DNA of 36,272 nt. It comes from an uncultured Collinsella sp. Its GTDB lineage: Bacteria; Actinomycetota; Coriobacteriia; Coriobacteriales; Coriobacteriaceae. The stretch's first letter is position 1, and the number at the start of each line of letters is the position of its first letter. The notes beneath the pieces are model-generated. The model did no database searches, was not told the DNA's origin, and was given only the letters and a program-made list of their open reading frames with translations. Below, piece by piece: positions 24,855 through 32,903 of this stretch. A program made the position numbers and the translations under genes. The stretch is taken from the NCBI GenBank assembly GCA_900544205.1, contig UQUG01000014.1, positions 1 to 36,272 of the forward strand, written 5' to 3'.

Positions 24855-26231
24855 CTACTCCTCCACGGCCTGCGTGCCGGCGGCACGGGCCAAATCATCG
24901 ATTGCCAGGGAGTCGGCGCTCAGGGCGCGATGACGCCCGTCGAGCGCGGGCTCGCCCGCCTGCTCCACGGCGAGCGACTCGCCGGTGCGCATGCACCAGG
25001 CGGCACGGCGGCCCCAAACCAGGGACTCGAGCAGGCTGTTTGATGCAAGGCGGTTCTTGCCGTGCACGCCGTTGCAAGCCGTCTCGCCGGCGGCGTAGAG
25101 CTCGGGCATCGAGGTGCGGCCGTCCTTGTCAACCCACACGCCGCCCATAAAGTAGTGCTGCGTGGGCGTGACGGGGATGGGCTCGTCCAAGATGTCGCGA
25201 CCGTCCTCCAGGCAGCGCGCGCGGATGTTGGCAAAGTGCCCGGTCACCACGTCGCGCTCGACCGGGGCAAAGCTCAGCCACTCGTGCTCGGTGCCGTCCT
25301 GCTTCATCTGCTCGCGGATGGCGGCGGCGACCACGTCGCGCGGCTGCAGCTCGTCGGTAAAACGCTCGCCGGCGGCATTGAGCAGAATCGCGCCTTCGCC
25401 GCGGCAGCTCTCGCTGATCAGGAAGGTGCGGCCCGGCTGCGGCGAGAACAGGCCCGTGGGGTGAATCTGCACGTAGTCCAGGTGCTCCATCGTAATGCCG
25501 TGCTCCTGGGCGATGTAGCAGGCGTCGCCCGTGAGCTGCGGGTAGTTGGTCGAGTGGTCGTATACGCCACCGATGCCGCCCGTCGCCCACAGCGTATGGC
25601 AGGCGTGAATCTCAAACGGCTTGCCGGCATGCACGCCCTCGGCGGCATTTACCAGCTCGTCGGCGGGACGAGCCGAATCGTCCTCGTCCACGGGAACGGC
25701 GATGACGCCGGTGCACACCGTGGCGCCGTCGCGCTCGCCGGTCAGAATGTCGGTCATGGCCACGTGCTCAAGAATCTGCACGTTGTCCAGCTTGCGCACG
25801 GCCTGGAGCAGCTTGGTCGTAATCTCCCTACCCGTAATGTCGGCATGGAAGGCGATACGCGGGCGGCTGTGCGCGCCCTCGCGAGTGAAGTCGAGGCTGC
25901 CATCGGCCTTGCGCTCAAAGTCCACGCCCATGGCCAGCAGGTCGTTGATGACCGAACGGCTCGAGCGGATCATGATGTCGACGCTCTCGCGACGGTTCTC
26001 GTAATGGCCGGCGTGCATGGTGTCCTCAAAGAAGGCGTCGTAGTCCGAGCCCTCGGGCAGCACGCAAATACCGCCCTGCGCGAGCATGGAATCGCACTCG
26101 TCGACAGCGCCCTTGGAGAGCATGATCACGCGCGTGCTCTTCGGCAGATTGAGGGCCGCGTACAGGCCCGCCACGCCGCAGCCGGCAATGACGACGTCGC
26201 ACTGCATGTCGGGGTATTGTTTGGTTTCCAC
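24855..26231 (-). CDS. nadB: L-aspartate oxidase
   Basis: NadB oxidises L-aspartate to iminoaspartate with FAD; under anaerobiosis fumarate can be the acceptor. The 458-residue protein starts its FAD domain with VIAGCGVAGLYAAL, has the succinate-dehydrogenase-family motif near SMLAQGGICV, the substrate loop with HPTGLF and the ESCRGEGAIL and GETACNGVHGKNRLASNSLLE motifs. The frame runs back to 26372, but I chose the GTG at 26231, six bases after GAGAGG, because no upstream ATG has a ribosome binding site. It lies 55 nt after nadA. The C-terminal helical domain is short compared with the E. coli enzyme. Confidence 0.95.
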   Translation of the reverse strand: METKQYPDMQCDVVIAGCGVAGLYAALNLPKSTRVIMLSKGAVDECDSMLAQGGICVLPEGSDYDAFFEDTMHAGHYENRRESVDIMIRSSRSVINDLLAMGVDFERKADGSLDFTREGAHSRPRIAFHADITGREITTKLLQAVRKLDNVQILEHVAMTDILTGERDGATVCTGVIAVPVDEDDSARPADELVNAAEGVHAGKPFEIHACHTLWATGGIGGVYDHSTNYPQLTGDACYIAQEHGITMEHLDYVQIHPTGLFSPQPGRTFLISESCRGEGAILLNAAGERFTDELQPRDVVAAAIREQMKQDGTEHEWLSFAPVERDVVTGHFANIRARCLEDGRDILDEPIPVTPTQHYFMGGVWVDKDGRTSMPELYAAGETACNGVHGKNRLASNSLLESLVWGRRAAWCMRTGESLAVEQAGEPALDGRHRALSADSLAIDDLARAAGTQAVEE

Positions 26232-26286
26232 AGGAATCCTCTCCCTTGAATGTGACATAAGGGACCATCCCTCATGCCACATTGTT

Positions 26287-27312
26287 CTAGCGCGCTGCGT
26301 ACTCGAGCATGCGGTCGAGCGTGAGCTTGGCTTGGTCGGCGGCCTCGTCCGAAACGCCGATCTGCACCTCACCCTCGCCCGTCTCCAGGCAGCGCACGAG
26401 CTTTTCGAGCGTGATGAGATCCATGTTGACGCAGGTGGGCTGCACCGCGGGGAAGTAGAACTTCTTGCCGGTGCCCTGGCAGCGGCGCTCGAGCTCGTAG
26501 AGCACGCCGCGGACCGTCACGATGATGAACTCACTCGCGTCCGACTCCTCGGCGTACTTGATGATGCCGGCGGTGGAGCCGATGTAGTCGGCCTCGGCCA
26601 GGACATCGGCCTTGCACTCAGGATGCGCCAGCACGAGCGCGTTGGGGTGCGCCTCCTGCGCGTCGACGATCTGCTCGACGGTAATGATGTGGTGGCGCGG
26701 GCAGTAACCGTTGTTGAGGATGACATGCTTCTGGGGCACTTGCTCGGCCACAAAGCGGCCCAGGTTCTGGTCGGGAATAAACAGGATGTGCTGCTGTGGC
26801 AGCTCGGACACGATCTTGACGGCGTTAGAGCTGGTAACGCACACGTCACTCCAGCTCTTGATCTCGACCGTGGAGTTGACGTAGCAGACCACGGCAAGGT
26901 CGTCGCCGTACTCGGCGCGGGCCGCGTCGACCGTCTCGCGCTTGACCATGTGCGCCATGGGGCAATCCGCGCCCGGCTCGGGCAGCAGCACGGTCTTGTT
27001 GGGATTGAGCAGCTTGGCGCTCTCGCCCATAAACTCCACGCCGCACAGCACGATGGTCTGCTGCGGCAGGCTCTTGGCGAGCTTAGCCAGGTAGAAGCTG
27101 TCGCCGACGTAATCGGCCACAGCCTGGACCTCGGGTGCCACGTAATAGTGTGCCAGGATCACCGCGTCGCGTTGGGTTTTAAGTTGCTGAATGGCCTCGA
27201 CGAGCTCTGCGGGCACCAATGCCGCGCGCTCCGTTGCCGTCGTTGCCGATGCCAGGCCGGCCGCAATGTCGCGTGCAAGCTCCGATGCATCCATGTTCGC
27301 GCTCTGTGCCAT
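26287..27312 (-). CDS. nadA: Quinolinate synthase
   Basis: NadA condenses iminoaspartate with dihydroxyacetone phosphate to quinolinate using an oxygen-sensitive [4Fe-4S] cluster. The 341-residue protein has the three cluster cysteines in IVLCGVEFMGES, DVCVTSSNA and PTCVNMD, and the AHYYVAPEVQAVADYVGDS motif near the N-terminus. ATG at 27312 has GAGAGGGG upstream. It is the first gene of the operon and follows a long palindrome, the candidate NiaR operator. Confidence 0.97.
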   Translation of the reverse strand: MAQSANMDASELARDIAAGLASATTATERAALVPAELVEAIQQLKTQRDAVILAHYYVAPEVQAVADYVGDSFYLAKLAKSLPQQTIVLCGVEFMGESAKLLNPNKTVLLPEPGADCPMAHMVKRETVDAARAEYGDDLAVVCYVNSTVEIKSWSDVCVTSSNAVKIVSELPQQHILFIPDQNLGRFVAEQVPQKHVILNNGYCPRHHIITVEQIVDAQEAHPNALVLAHPECKADVLAEADYIGSTAGIIKYAEESDASEFIIVTVRGVLYELERRCQGTGKKFYFPAVQPTCVNMDLITLEKLVRCLETGEGEVQIGVSDEAADQAKLTLDRMLEYAAR

Positions 27313-27347
27313 CAAGGCCCCTCTCTTTTGGCGAATCTTGGGGCTTT

Positions 27348-27397
27348 AGTATGACACCTAGGTTTACAGCTGACAAGACAGCTGTAAACCTAGGTGT
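27348..27397 (-). promoter_or_regulatory. nad operon promoter with a 44-bp palindromic NiaR operator candidate
   Basis: ACACCTAGGTTTACAGCTG (27354-27372) and its exact reverse complement (27379-27397) are separated by six bases. On the minus strand TTGTCA (27371-27376) and CATACT (27348-27353), spaced by 17 bp, form a promoter whose spacer lies in one arm. Each arm also holds the small palindromes CCTAGG and CAGCTG. NiaR is encoded by the last gene of this operon. Confidence 0.75.
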
Positions 27398-27603
27398 AAA
27401 GTTGAAATAAAGATTCAATCATGCGGCAGGTCCATTTTCGAACTGGCAAGCTGAGGATAGCCGAGCTCTCGATAGCGCAGGAGGCATCTTTCGCCACCGC
27501 AATACCGCTCGGCGCGAGTTGCGCACCATGAGGCACGAACGGGCGCTCCCCCGCGAGCGGCACGCGCCCAATGTGGCAAAATCGAACTACTAAGGGGGCC
27601 CGA

Positions 27604-28326
27604 ATGCTCAAGATTATTGCCTGCGACGATGACGTCGCTTTTCTAGATAGACTGCACCGGATGATCGACCGTTGGTCGACCGAGAAGGGCACGGCGGTCG
27701 ATGTTGCGCTCGTTACGCGCGGCGAGGACCTGCTGGCGCGCCATGCCGCGTCGCGCGCCGACATCATCCTGCTCGACATGATCATGCCGCTCGTCAACGG
27801 CATGGACACCGCGCGCGAGCTGCGCCAGTCCGATACCGCCGTGCGCCTGGTGTTCCTCACCTCGTCGCCCGAGTTTGCGCTGGAGTCCTACGAAGTCCGC
27901 GCCTTCGACTACCTGCTCAAGCCCGTGGCATACGAACGCCTGGCGCAGCTGCTCGACGAGCTTTCGAGCATGCGCCCGTCGGCGACCGACGAGTTCGTCA
28001 TCAAAACGTCCTTTGGTTACCATGCCCTGCGCCTGTCCGACATCGAATATGCCGAGGCACGCAACAAGCACGTGGTTTTCCACCTGCGCGACGGACGCGA
28101 TATCGAGGCGCTCGAATCGTTCCGCAGCGTCGAGGACCGCTTGGCGCAAAACGCGGTCTTCTTTAAATGCCATCGCAGCTACCAGGTCAACCTGCGCAAC
28201 ATCGATCATTTCGATCGGACGGAGATCGTCATGCGCTCGGGCGCGAGCATCCCGCTTTCGCGCAGCAGCAAGCAGGGATTCCAGGACGCCTACTTTGCGG
28301 TGCGATTTGAGGGCGGGAGGCGCTGA
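27604..28326 (+). CDS. LytTR-family response regulator
   Basis: A 240-residue regulator of AgrA/LytR type. The receiver domain (residues 1-120) has the acidic pocket CDDD (Asp8-Asp10), phospho-acceptor Asp58 (IILLDMIMP) and the conserved Lys in DYLLKP near 107. The LytTR DNA-binding domain (about 140-240) has ISDIEYAEARNKHVVFHL-like and FFKCHRSYQVNL motifs. ATG at 27604 follows AAGGGGG; the frame upstream to 27571 has no better start. Its TGA overlaps the ATG of the kinase gene by one base. No autoinducing-peptide gene was seen next to it, so the signal is unknown. Confidence 0.93.
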   Translation: MLKIIACDDDVAFLDRLHRMIDRWSTEKGTAVDVALVTRGEDLLARHAASRADIILLDMIMPLVNGMDTARELRQSDTAVRLVFLTSSPEFALESYEVRAFDYLLKPVAYERLAQLLDELSSMRPSATDEFVIKTSFGYHALRLSDIEYAEARNKHVVFHLRDGRDIEALESFRSVEDRLAQNAVFFKCHRSYQVNLRNIDHFDRTEIVMRSGASIPLSRSSKQGFQDAYFAVRFEGGRR

Positions 28327-29603
28327 TGCCTGCATCGGTCGAAATGGTTCTTTGGGCGATTCACCACGCCACGACGCTGCTCTTTGGCGTTTTTGCCTCG
28401 GCGGCGCTCTGCGGTGTCGAAATCAATCGACGCCATGCGCTCGAATTGCTGAGGATCGGCGCCGCAACCGGCGCCGCCTTCTCGATCGCCAATGCCGTTG
28501 GTGGAGAACTGTTTGCCCGTCAGGCCTACCCACTCGTCGTACACCTGCCGCTTATCGTCTTCCTCTGCGCGCGCTACCGCTTAAGTCCGCTGCTCGCGGC
28601 ACTGGGCGTCACCAGCGCCTACCTGAGCTGCCAGTTTAGCAACTGGATGGGTATCGCCGCATTCGCAGCCACCGACTCGCAGATTGCATACTACCTTGCG
28701 CGCATCGCGACCACGCTCGGCGTCTTTGTCGTCCTCCTGCACTGGGGCGGCGATATCGGTCCGCGCCTGGCGATTAAAAACCCTACTGAGCTGGGCATTC
28801 TTTTAATTCTGCCGCTCGTCTACTACATCTTTGACTACGCCACCAACGTCTACACCACGCTGTTCCACTCGGGTTCGGTGGTGACCGTTGAGTTTCTGGC
28901 CTTTGCCCTTTGCGCCTTCTACCTTATGTTTCTTGCCGTCTACCTGCGCGAATACGAAGCAAAGGAAGTCGCCGAGCGTGAGCGCTGGATGCTCGAAACG
29001 CGCGACAACTCCGCCATCAAAGAGCTCGAGGCCTGGCGCCAGTCCGGACGCGAGCTGTCGATTCTTCGCCACGACATGCGGCACTTCCTGCGCGGCCTGG
29101 CTGTTCTTATTGAGGAAGGTCACATCGACGAGGCGCTCGAGCGCATCGATGAGCTCTGCGAGGCCAACGACCGCACCGCCGTACGCCGTTACTGCGCCAA
29201 CGAGACGATCAATATCGTGCTTTCGTCATTTAGCTCGGATATCAACAAGCACGGCATCACCGCCGACCTGCGCGCCGCCGTGCCCGAAACCGTTCACGTG
29301 GGCGATGCCGACCTGTTCAGCGTGCTTTCGAACGCCCTGGAAAACGCCATCATCGCTGCAAGCGCCGCCCCCGAAGGCAAGCGCTTTGTCGACCTGGACC
29401 TGCGGTTTGAGGACGGCCAGCTGCTGCTTTTGGTTTCCAATACGTTTGGGCGCGCGCCGCGCATGGTCGACGGCATGCCCGTGACCCAACATGCCGGTCA
29501 CGGCTTTGGCACCAAGAGCATTAAGCTTGCCGTGGAGCGCATGAACGGCAACTGCCAGTTCCGCATCAACGGCGACCGGTTTGAGCTGCGCGCCGTGATG
29601 TAG
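28326..29603 (+). CDS. GHKL sensor histidine kinase, AgrC-like
   Basis: A 425-residue membrane kinase partner of the preceding LytTR regulator. About six membrane segments fill residues 8-205. The dimerisation helix has His249 in LRHDMRH, with the HDMRHFLRG sequence typical of this class. The ATP-binding domain shows the N box NALENA (residues 336-341) and the G box GHGFGTKSI (391-399). Translation is coupled to the regulator through TGATG. The convergent gene at 29667 ends this unit. Systems of this type often sense peptides, but here the signal is not shown. Confidence 0.92.
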   Translation: MPASVEMVLWAIHHATTLLFGVFASAALCGVEINRRHALELLRIGAATGAAFSIANAVGGELFARQAYPLVVHLPLIVFLCARYRLSPLLAALGVTSAYLSCQFSNWMGIAAFAATDSQIAYYLARIATTLGVFVVLLHWGGDIGPRLAIKNPTELGILLILPLVYYIFDYATNVYTTLFHSGSVVTVEFLAFALCAFYLMFLAVYLREYEAKEVAERERWMLETRDNSAIKELEAWRQSGRELSILRHDMRHFLRGLAVLIEEGHIDEALERIDELCEANDRTAVRRYCANETINIVLSSFSSDINKHGITADLRAAVPETVHVGDADLFSVLSNALENAIIAASAAPEGKRFVDLDLRFEDGQLLLLVSNTFGRAPRMVDGMPVTQHAGHGFGTKSIKLAVERMNGNCQFRINGDRFELRAVM

Positions 29604-29666
29604 GGGCGCGACACTGGACTCGCGGTGCGGCTCAACCGCCCGGGTCGCCTTGCCGGCGCAGGCCCG

Positions 29667-30236
29667 TTACAGCGGAGCGGCCGACGGGGTCAGCTGCTTA
29701 ATGTAGGCCCACATGCGCTGCTTGGCCGCCTTGTCGGTCAGAGCGGCCTCAAAGCCATCGAGTGCGAGTACGCGACGCCCCTGCACGTGGGCGACCAGGC
29801 CGGGCTTGAGCATGGCGGTGTCAAAGTCATCGATCGCCACGAGCATATCGGCATAGGTCTCGCGCATGACATCGGCCGCGCTGTTGTCCAACAGCAGCAC
29901 CGCCTCGGGGTCCAAGGCCTCCAGCGCCTCGCGGAACAGGTCGCACGTCAGGGCCTCGCCCACCGCGACCGTCCCGTCGCCCGCGCCGGCAACGCTTGCC
30001 AGCGCGCAGAAATCCTCGGGTGCATAACCGATGGCCCCGAGCGCCTTGCGCAGCGCGGCGCCATCCGGGCCGGCGGCAAGCTCGCCGCCTGAGCGCTCGG
30101 CCTCATCCAAATCGCCTTTGACCAGCACGATCGGCGAGCACGCGTTGCCTGCGATGCGCACGCCACGACCCGCAAGCGATGCGAGCTCCTGCTCGGCCGC
30201 CTGGGCGATGGCTTCTTTTTTCTGGCTTTGTGACAT
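29667..30236 (-). CDS. Degenerate uracil-DNA-glycosylase-like protein (tentative)
   Basis: A 189-residue protein with weak resemblance to the family 4/5 uracil-DNA glycosylase fold: VLVKGDLDEAERSGGELAAGPDGAALRKALGAIGY lines up with the usual segment G-E-A-P-G...GxPFVGxAGxxL, followed by an ALDPEAVLLLDNSAADVM strand-helix. The catalytic GEAPG motif and the iron-sulfur cysteines are not conserved, so activity is doubtful. The start at 30236 is the best of several; its GGAG is rather far upstream. The IS200/IS605-type element ends 40-50 nt before this start and may have replaced the original promoter. The fold is inferred by eye only. Confidence 0.4.
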   Translation of the reverse strand: MSQSQKKEAIAQAAEQELASLAGRGVRIAGNACSPIVLVKGDLDEAERSGGELAAGPDGAALRKALGAIGYAPEDFCALASVAGAGDGTVAVGEALTCDLFREALEALDPEAVLLLDNSAADVMRETYADMLVAIDDFDTAMLKPGLVAHVQGRRVLALDGFEAALTDKAAKQRMWAYIKQLTPSAAPL

Positions 30237-30276
30237 AGGTATGCGCTCTCCAATCGTTTGCGTGCCCACCATTATT

Positions 30277-30430
30277 TGACACTCCCCATGGCTAAAGCCA
30301 GGGGATTCTTGCTTCACCGAGAATTGCCTAGACTGCGCATGCAGCCGTAGGTCTTACGCCCTCTCCACAAGCGTTTGCGGCGTCTGCCGCGGTTCCCGCA
30401 TGCCCTGCGGTACCTTCCAGGATTCTCCTT
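30277..30430 (-). ncRNA. Probable omega RNA (TnpB guide RNA) at the right end
   Basis: TnpB proteins use an RNA that covers the 3' end of tnpB and the right end of the element and reads the flanking host DNA as guide. The region contains the tail of tnpB and the conserved right-end hairpin, so such an RNA is expected; the limits are a guess. Confidence 0.35.
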
Positions 30431-31518
30431 CCCTCGCGGGCGATGTTGACGGCGGCGTTCAGGTCGCGGTCGTGACGCATGCCGCACGCGGGGCAGTCCC
30501 ATACCCGTTCGGCCAGCGTCAGTCCCCTGTAGACGTAACCGCATGCGGAACACGTCTTGCTGGACGGATAGAACCTGCCCACCCTTACGAAGCCGCGCCC
30601 CGACCATGCGCATTTGTACTCGAGCTGGCGCGCCAGCTCCGACATGGCGGCATCGCCCACGGCCTTGGCGAGGCGGCGGTTCCTCTGCATGCCCCTGACG
30701 TTCAGGTCCTCGACCGCGATGTTTTGGCTTTCTCCCACCGCATGCGTCGTGAACTTGTGCAGGGCGTCCTTCCGCCGGTTGGCAACCTTCTCGTGCGCCC
30801 GCGCGACCCTGACACGCTGCCTGGCGCGATTTGCGGAGCCCTTCCGCTTGCGCGAGAGCCGCCGCTGCTCCCGCGCCAGCCTCCTCTCGCTCCTTTGCAG
30901 GTTTTTGGGGTTGGGCAGGCGCTCCCCCGTGGAGCAGGTGGCTATGTCGTGTATTCCCGCATCGACTCCCAGGAACCCGACGGTCGGGGCCGGCGCGTCC
31001 GTGGCGGGGACGTCCGCGCAGCATATCGCCACGTAGTACTTGCCGCTCGGCACCTGCTTGACCGTCGCGGACAGGACGCGCCCCTCCACGGGACGGCTCA
31101 CCCGCGCCCTGACGGTCCCCAGCTTTGGCAGCCTCACGTGCCTGGCGTCGATTATCCCGACGCCGTTCGTGCGGTAGCTCTTCCTCCCCGCGCGTTTGGA
31201 CTTGAACTTCGGAAAGCCCACCTTGCCTGGTGCGCGGAAGAAGTTCTTAAATGCCTTGTCCAGGTCGCGCAGGGACTGCTGCAGTGCCATGGAGTCCACC
31301 TCGGAGAGCCACGGCGCGTCCGCCCTCTTCCAGGCGGGGATCTGGGTGATGTAGGAGTTGATGTGCCTCGATTTGCCCGTCCACGCGTACTCGTCCCGCC
31401 TCATCGCCAGCATCCTGTTGTAGACCCAGCGGCAGCAGCCGAAGGTCTTCTGCAGGAGGGCCTCCTGCTCGGCGCTCGGGTATATGCGGTACTCGAAGGT
31501 CTTGTCCATGGCCCTCAC
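30328..31518 (-). CDS. tnpB: TnpB, RNA-guided nuclease of IS200/IS605 type
   Basis: TnpB proteins are RNA-guided endonucleases, relatives of Cas12, that help the element persist. This 396-residue protein has the RuvC residues Asp186 (GVDAGIHD), Glu270 (AVEDLNV) and Asp352 (HDRDLNAA), and a zinc ribbon with Cys323/Cys326 and Cys342/Cys345. The N-terminal helix-turn-helix part (about 1-60) is also intact, so the protein looks functional. The GTG start at 31518 overlaps the tnpA stop by four bases (GTGA) and has AGAGGA upstream; an ATG three codons on is an alternative. Confidence 0.95.
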   Translation of the reverse strand: MRAMDKTFEYRIYPSAEQEALLQKTFGCCRWVYNRMLAMRRDEYAWTGKSRHINSYITQIPAWKRADAPWLSEVDSMALQQSLRDLDKAFKNFFRAPGKVGFPKFKSKRAGRKSYRTNGVGIIDARHVRLPKLGTVRARVSRPVEGRVLSATVKQVPSGKYYVAICCADVPATDAPAPTVGFLGVDAGIHDIATCSTGERLPNPKNLQRSERRLAREQRRLSRKRKGSANRARQRVRVARAHEKVANRRKDALHKFTTHAVGESQNIAVEDLNVRGMQRNRRLAKAVGDAAMSELARQLEYKCAWSGRGFVRVGRFYPSSKTCSACGYVYRGLTLAERVWDCPACGMRHDRDLNAAVNIAREGRRILEGTAGHAGTAADAANACGEGVRPTAACAV

Positions 31519-31910
31519 GCGTTCCTCTGGTCCTCGATATACTGCCTGACGGCCTCGGGCGTCGCCCCGCCGACGGTCGAGACGAAGTAGCTGTTCGTCC
31601 AGAGCGTCGGCAGCTTGCGCTTCAGCTGCGGGAACTCGGCGCGCAGGTCGTGGCTGGTCCTGCCCTTGATGCGCTTCACGGCCCGGTGGATGCCGAACTG
31701 GGGGTCGACTGAGACGAGCATGTGCACGCGGTCGGGCATGACCTTGATTTCCCTTATCTCGAAATCGAGTTCCTCCGCGACCTCGTGCGCGATCTCCTCG
31801 AAGCGGGAGCCGATGCCGTCCACGAGCACCTTCCTGCGGTATTTCGGGCAGAAGACCACATGGTAGTCGCAGTCCCAGACTATGTTGTCGTTGCTCCTGT
31901 ATCTATCCAT
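31515..31910 (-). CDS. tnpA: TnpA, Y1 single-strand transposase of IS200/IS605 type
   Basis: A 131-residue protein with the fold of Y1/HUH transposases, which cut and join single-strand element ends. The catalytic tyrosine is Tyr124 (AVRQYIEDQ). The metal-binding site is normally His-x-His; here it reads Asp60-Arg61-Val62-His63, so the first His is Arg. Sequence on both sides is typical (NIVWDCDYHVVFCPKYRRKVL, VMPDRVHMLVSVDPQ). ATG at 31910 is chosen; the longer open frame to 32426 only runs antisense through trxA. It overlaps tnpB by four bases. Confidence 0.92.
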   Translation of the reverse strand: MDRYRSNDNIVWDCDYHVVFCPKYRRKVLVDGIGSRFEEIAHEVAEELDFEIREIKVMPDRVHMLVSVDPQFGIHRAVKRIKGRTSHDLRAEFPQLKRKLPTLWTNSYFVSTVGGATPEAVRQYIEDQRNA

Positions 31911-31929
31911 GAAAACAGTATACCACTTG

Positions 31930-31952
31930 CAGCCGTATATGTATATCGGCTG
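31930..31952. repeat. Left-end hairpin of the IS element
   Basis: CAGCCG (31930-31935) and CGGCTG (31947-31952) enclose an AT-rich loop. It sits 20-42 nt before tnpA, where the left-end hairpin is expected, next to a TATACT -10 box on the minus strand. Confidence 0.5.
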
Positions 31953-32076
31953 ACGCCGATGCGCCTTATATCCCCATATCTGAAGAAAGGGGTTTTGCGG
32001 CGCTTTTGATAAAAGAGCCGCCTGCGAGTGGTTGCTTTGCGGGCCGCTGGGTATAAGCACGGTCGTACTGAGTTTT

Positions 32077-32093
32077 ACGCGGCTGAGCCGCGT
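32077..32093 (+). promoter_or_regulatory. Hairpin in the trxA leader
   Basis: ACGCGGC (32077-32083) and GCCGCGT (32087-32093) form a perfect 7-bp stem with a TGA loop, eight bases upstream of the GGAGG of trxA. Confidence 0.45.
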
Positions 32094-32111
32094 CACATTA
32101 TGGAGGTCACC

Positions 32112-32432
32112 ATGGCTGACATTAAGCAGATTACCCCCGAGAACTTCGATTCCATCGTTAACGGCAGCCTGCCCGTGCTGGTCGATTTTTGGGCACCGTG
32201 GTGCGGGCCCTGCCGATCGCTCTCGCCCATCGTTGACGAGGTTGCCGATGAGCTGGCGGGTAAGCTTGCCGTTGCCAAATGCAACGTCGATGATAACCAG
32301 GACCTGGCCATGAAGTATGGCGTCATGAGCATCCCCACGCTGATTGTGTTTAAGAACGGCGAGGAGATTGACCGCTCGGTTGGCGCTCTGCCCAAGGCGA
32401 GGCTGCAGGCGCTGCTGGAGAAGCATCTGTAA
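32112..32432 (+). CDS. trxA: Thioredoxin
   Basis: A 106-residue cytoplasmic thioredoxin that reduces protein disulphides. The active site is Trp30-Cys31-Gly-Pro-Cys34, followed by the cis-proline in SIPT (about residue 77). The reading frame is open to 32028, but ATG at 32112 has GGAGG six bases upstream and gives the normal length. A terminator at 32544 ends the transcript. No thioredoxin reductase is nearby. The stretch 32433-32543 holds nothing else I can name. Confidence 0.97.
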   Translation: MADIKQITPENFDSIVNGSLPVLVDFWAPWCGPCRSLSPIVDEVADELAGKLAVAKCNVDDNQDLAMKYGVMSIPTLIVFKNGEEIDRSVGALPKARLQALLEKHL

Positions 32433-32543
32433 TACGCTTGTTACTTACCCGCCGTCTATGAGCGGTTTTGCACCGCTCGCCGGACTGCCGGGTGCGGCGC
32501 GTGCGACCACGGATAGTATGGTAGTTACAAACAGCCCCCAGTG

Positions 32544-32580
32544 AACGGGTGCGAGTCGCACAGACTCGCACCCGTTTTCT
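32544..32580 (+). terminator. Rho-independent terminator after trxA
   Basis: AACGGGTGCGAGTC (32544-32557) and GACTCGCACCCGTT (32563-32576) form a perfect 14-bp stem and 5-base loop, followed by TTCT. Confidence 0.9.
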
Positions 32581-32653
32581 TATGCAGCTGCGCACAGAGT
32601 GGGCGTAGTAAAATCTGAACCACTGAACTGCCCCATACAAAAGGAGATTTCCC

Positions 32654-32902
32654 ATGCATGATGTTGGAATGAACATGAGCCAGCTTGCCATGAGCGTCAA
32701 GCAGGTCGACGACACCATCGAGCTCGCTCACGAGTGGAGCCATCAGCTGCTGCATGCGACCGAGAATTTTGACATGGAGCGCATCGGCGCCAAACTCGAG
32801 GCAGCCATGGCCGCGCTGCACGAGGCCCACGACGCACTCGAGGGCTACGAAGAGGCCATCGAGGCCGACCACAACTCCGTCGGCTCCGTGAAGCTGGTGT
32901 AA
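32654..32902 (+). CDS. Small His-rich helical protein coupled to nikR
   Basis: An 82-residue protein that I do not recognise. It is predicted to be mostly helical and acidic, with seven histidines. His26, His30 and His34 are spaced i, i+4, i+8 and would lie on one face of a helix; His56 and His59 form a second pair. ATG at 32654 has AAAGGAG seven bases upstream. Its stop is one base before the nikR start, so the two are in one transcript, with hypF after them. From this position and the histidines I infer a metal-related role, possibly nickel binding, but no known family supports it. Confidence 0.7.
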   Translation: MHDVGMNMSQLAMSVKQVDDTIELAHEWSHQLLHATENFDMERIGAKLEAAMAALHEAHDALEGYEEAIEADHNSVGSVKLV

Positions 32903-32903
32903 C

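Larger units (their letters stand above)
30277..31960 (-). mobile_element. IS200/IS605-family insertion element (tnpA and tnpB)
   Basis: The element has a Y1 transposase (tnpA) and a TnpB nuclease on the minus strand. Its right end has the typical subterminal hairpin (30284-30304, CCCC, TGGC-TAAA-GCCA, GGGG) followed by GTGTCAA on the minus strand. A left-end hairpin lies at 31930-31952, upstream of tnpA. Single-strand transposases of this family leave no target duplication. The ends given are approximate to about 20 bp. The insertion lies between the gene at 29667 and trxA. Confidence 0.85.

Noticed and set aside
27398..27603. Autoinducing-peptide gene (AgrD-like) next to the LytTR/GHKL pair
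   Set aside because: No short frame with a ribosome binding site and a suitable peptide, and no AgrB-like gene, is present.
31911..32426. 5' extension of the tnpA frame antisense through trxA
   Set aside because: The extension has no similarity to transposases and runs opposite a clear thioredoxin gene; the ATG at 31910 gives the family's usual length.
32581..32653. Classical NikR box (GTATGA-N16-TCATAC) upstream of the nikR transcript
   Set aside because: I found no such pair there; the single GTATGA near 27349 lies in the nad promoter without a partner.
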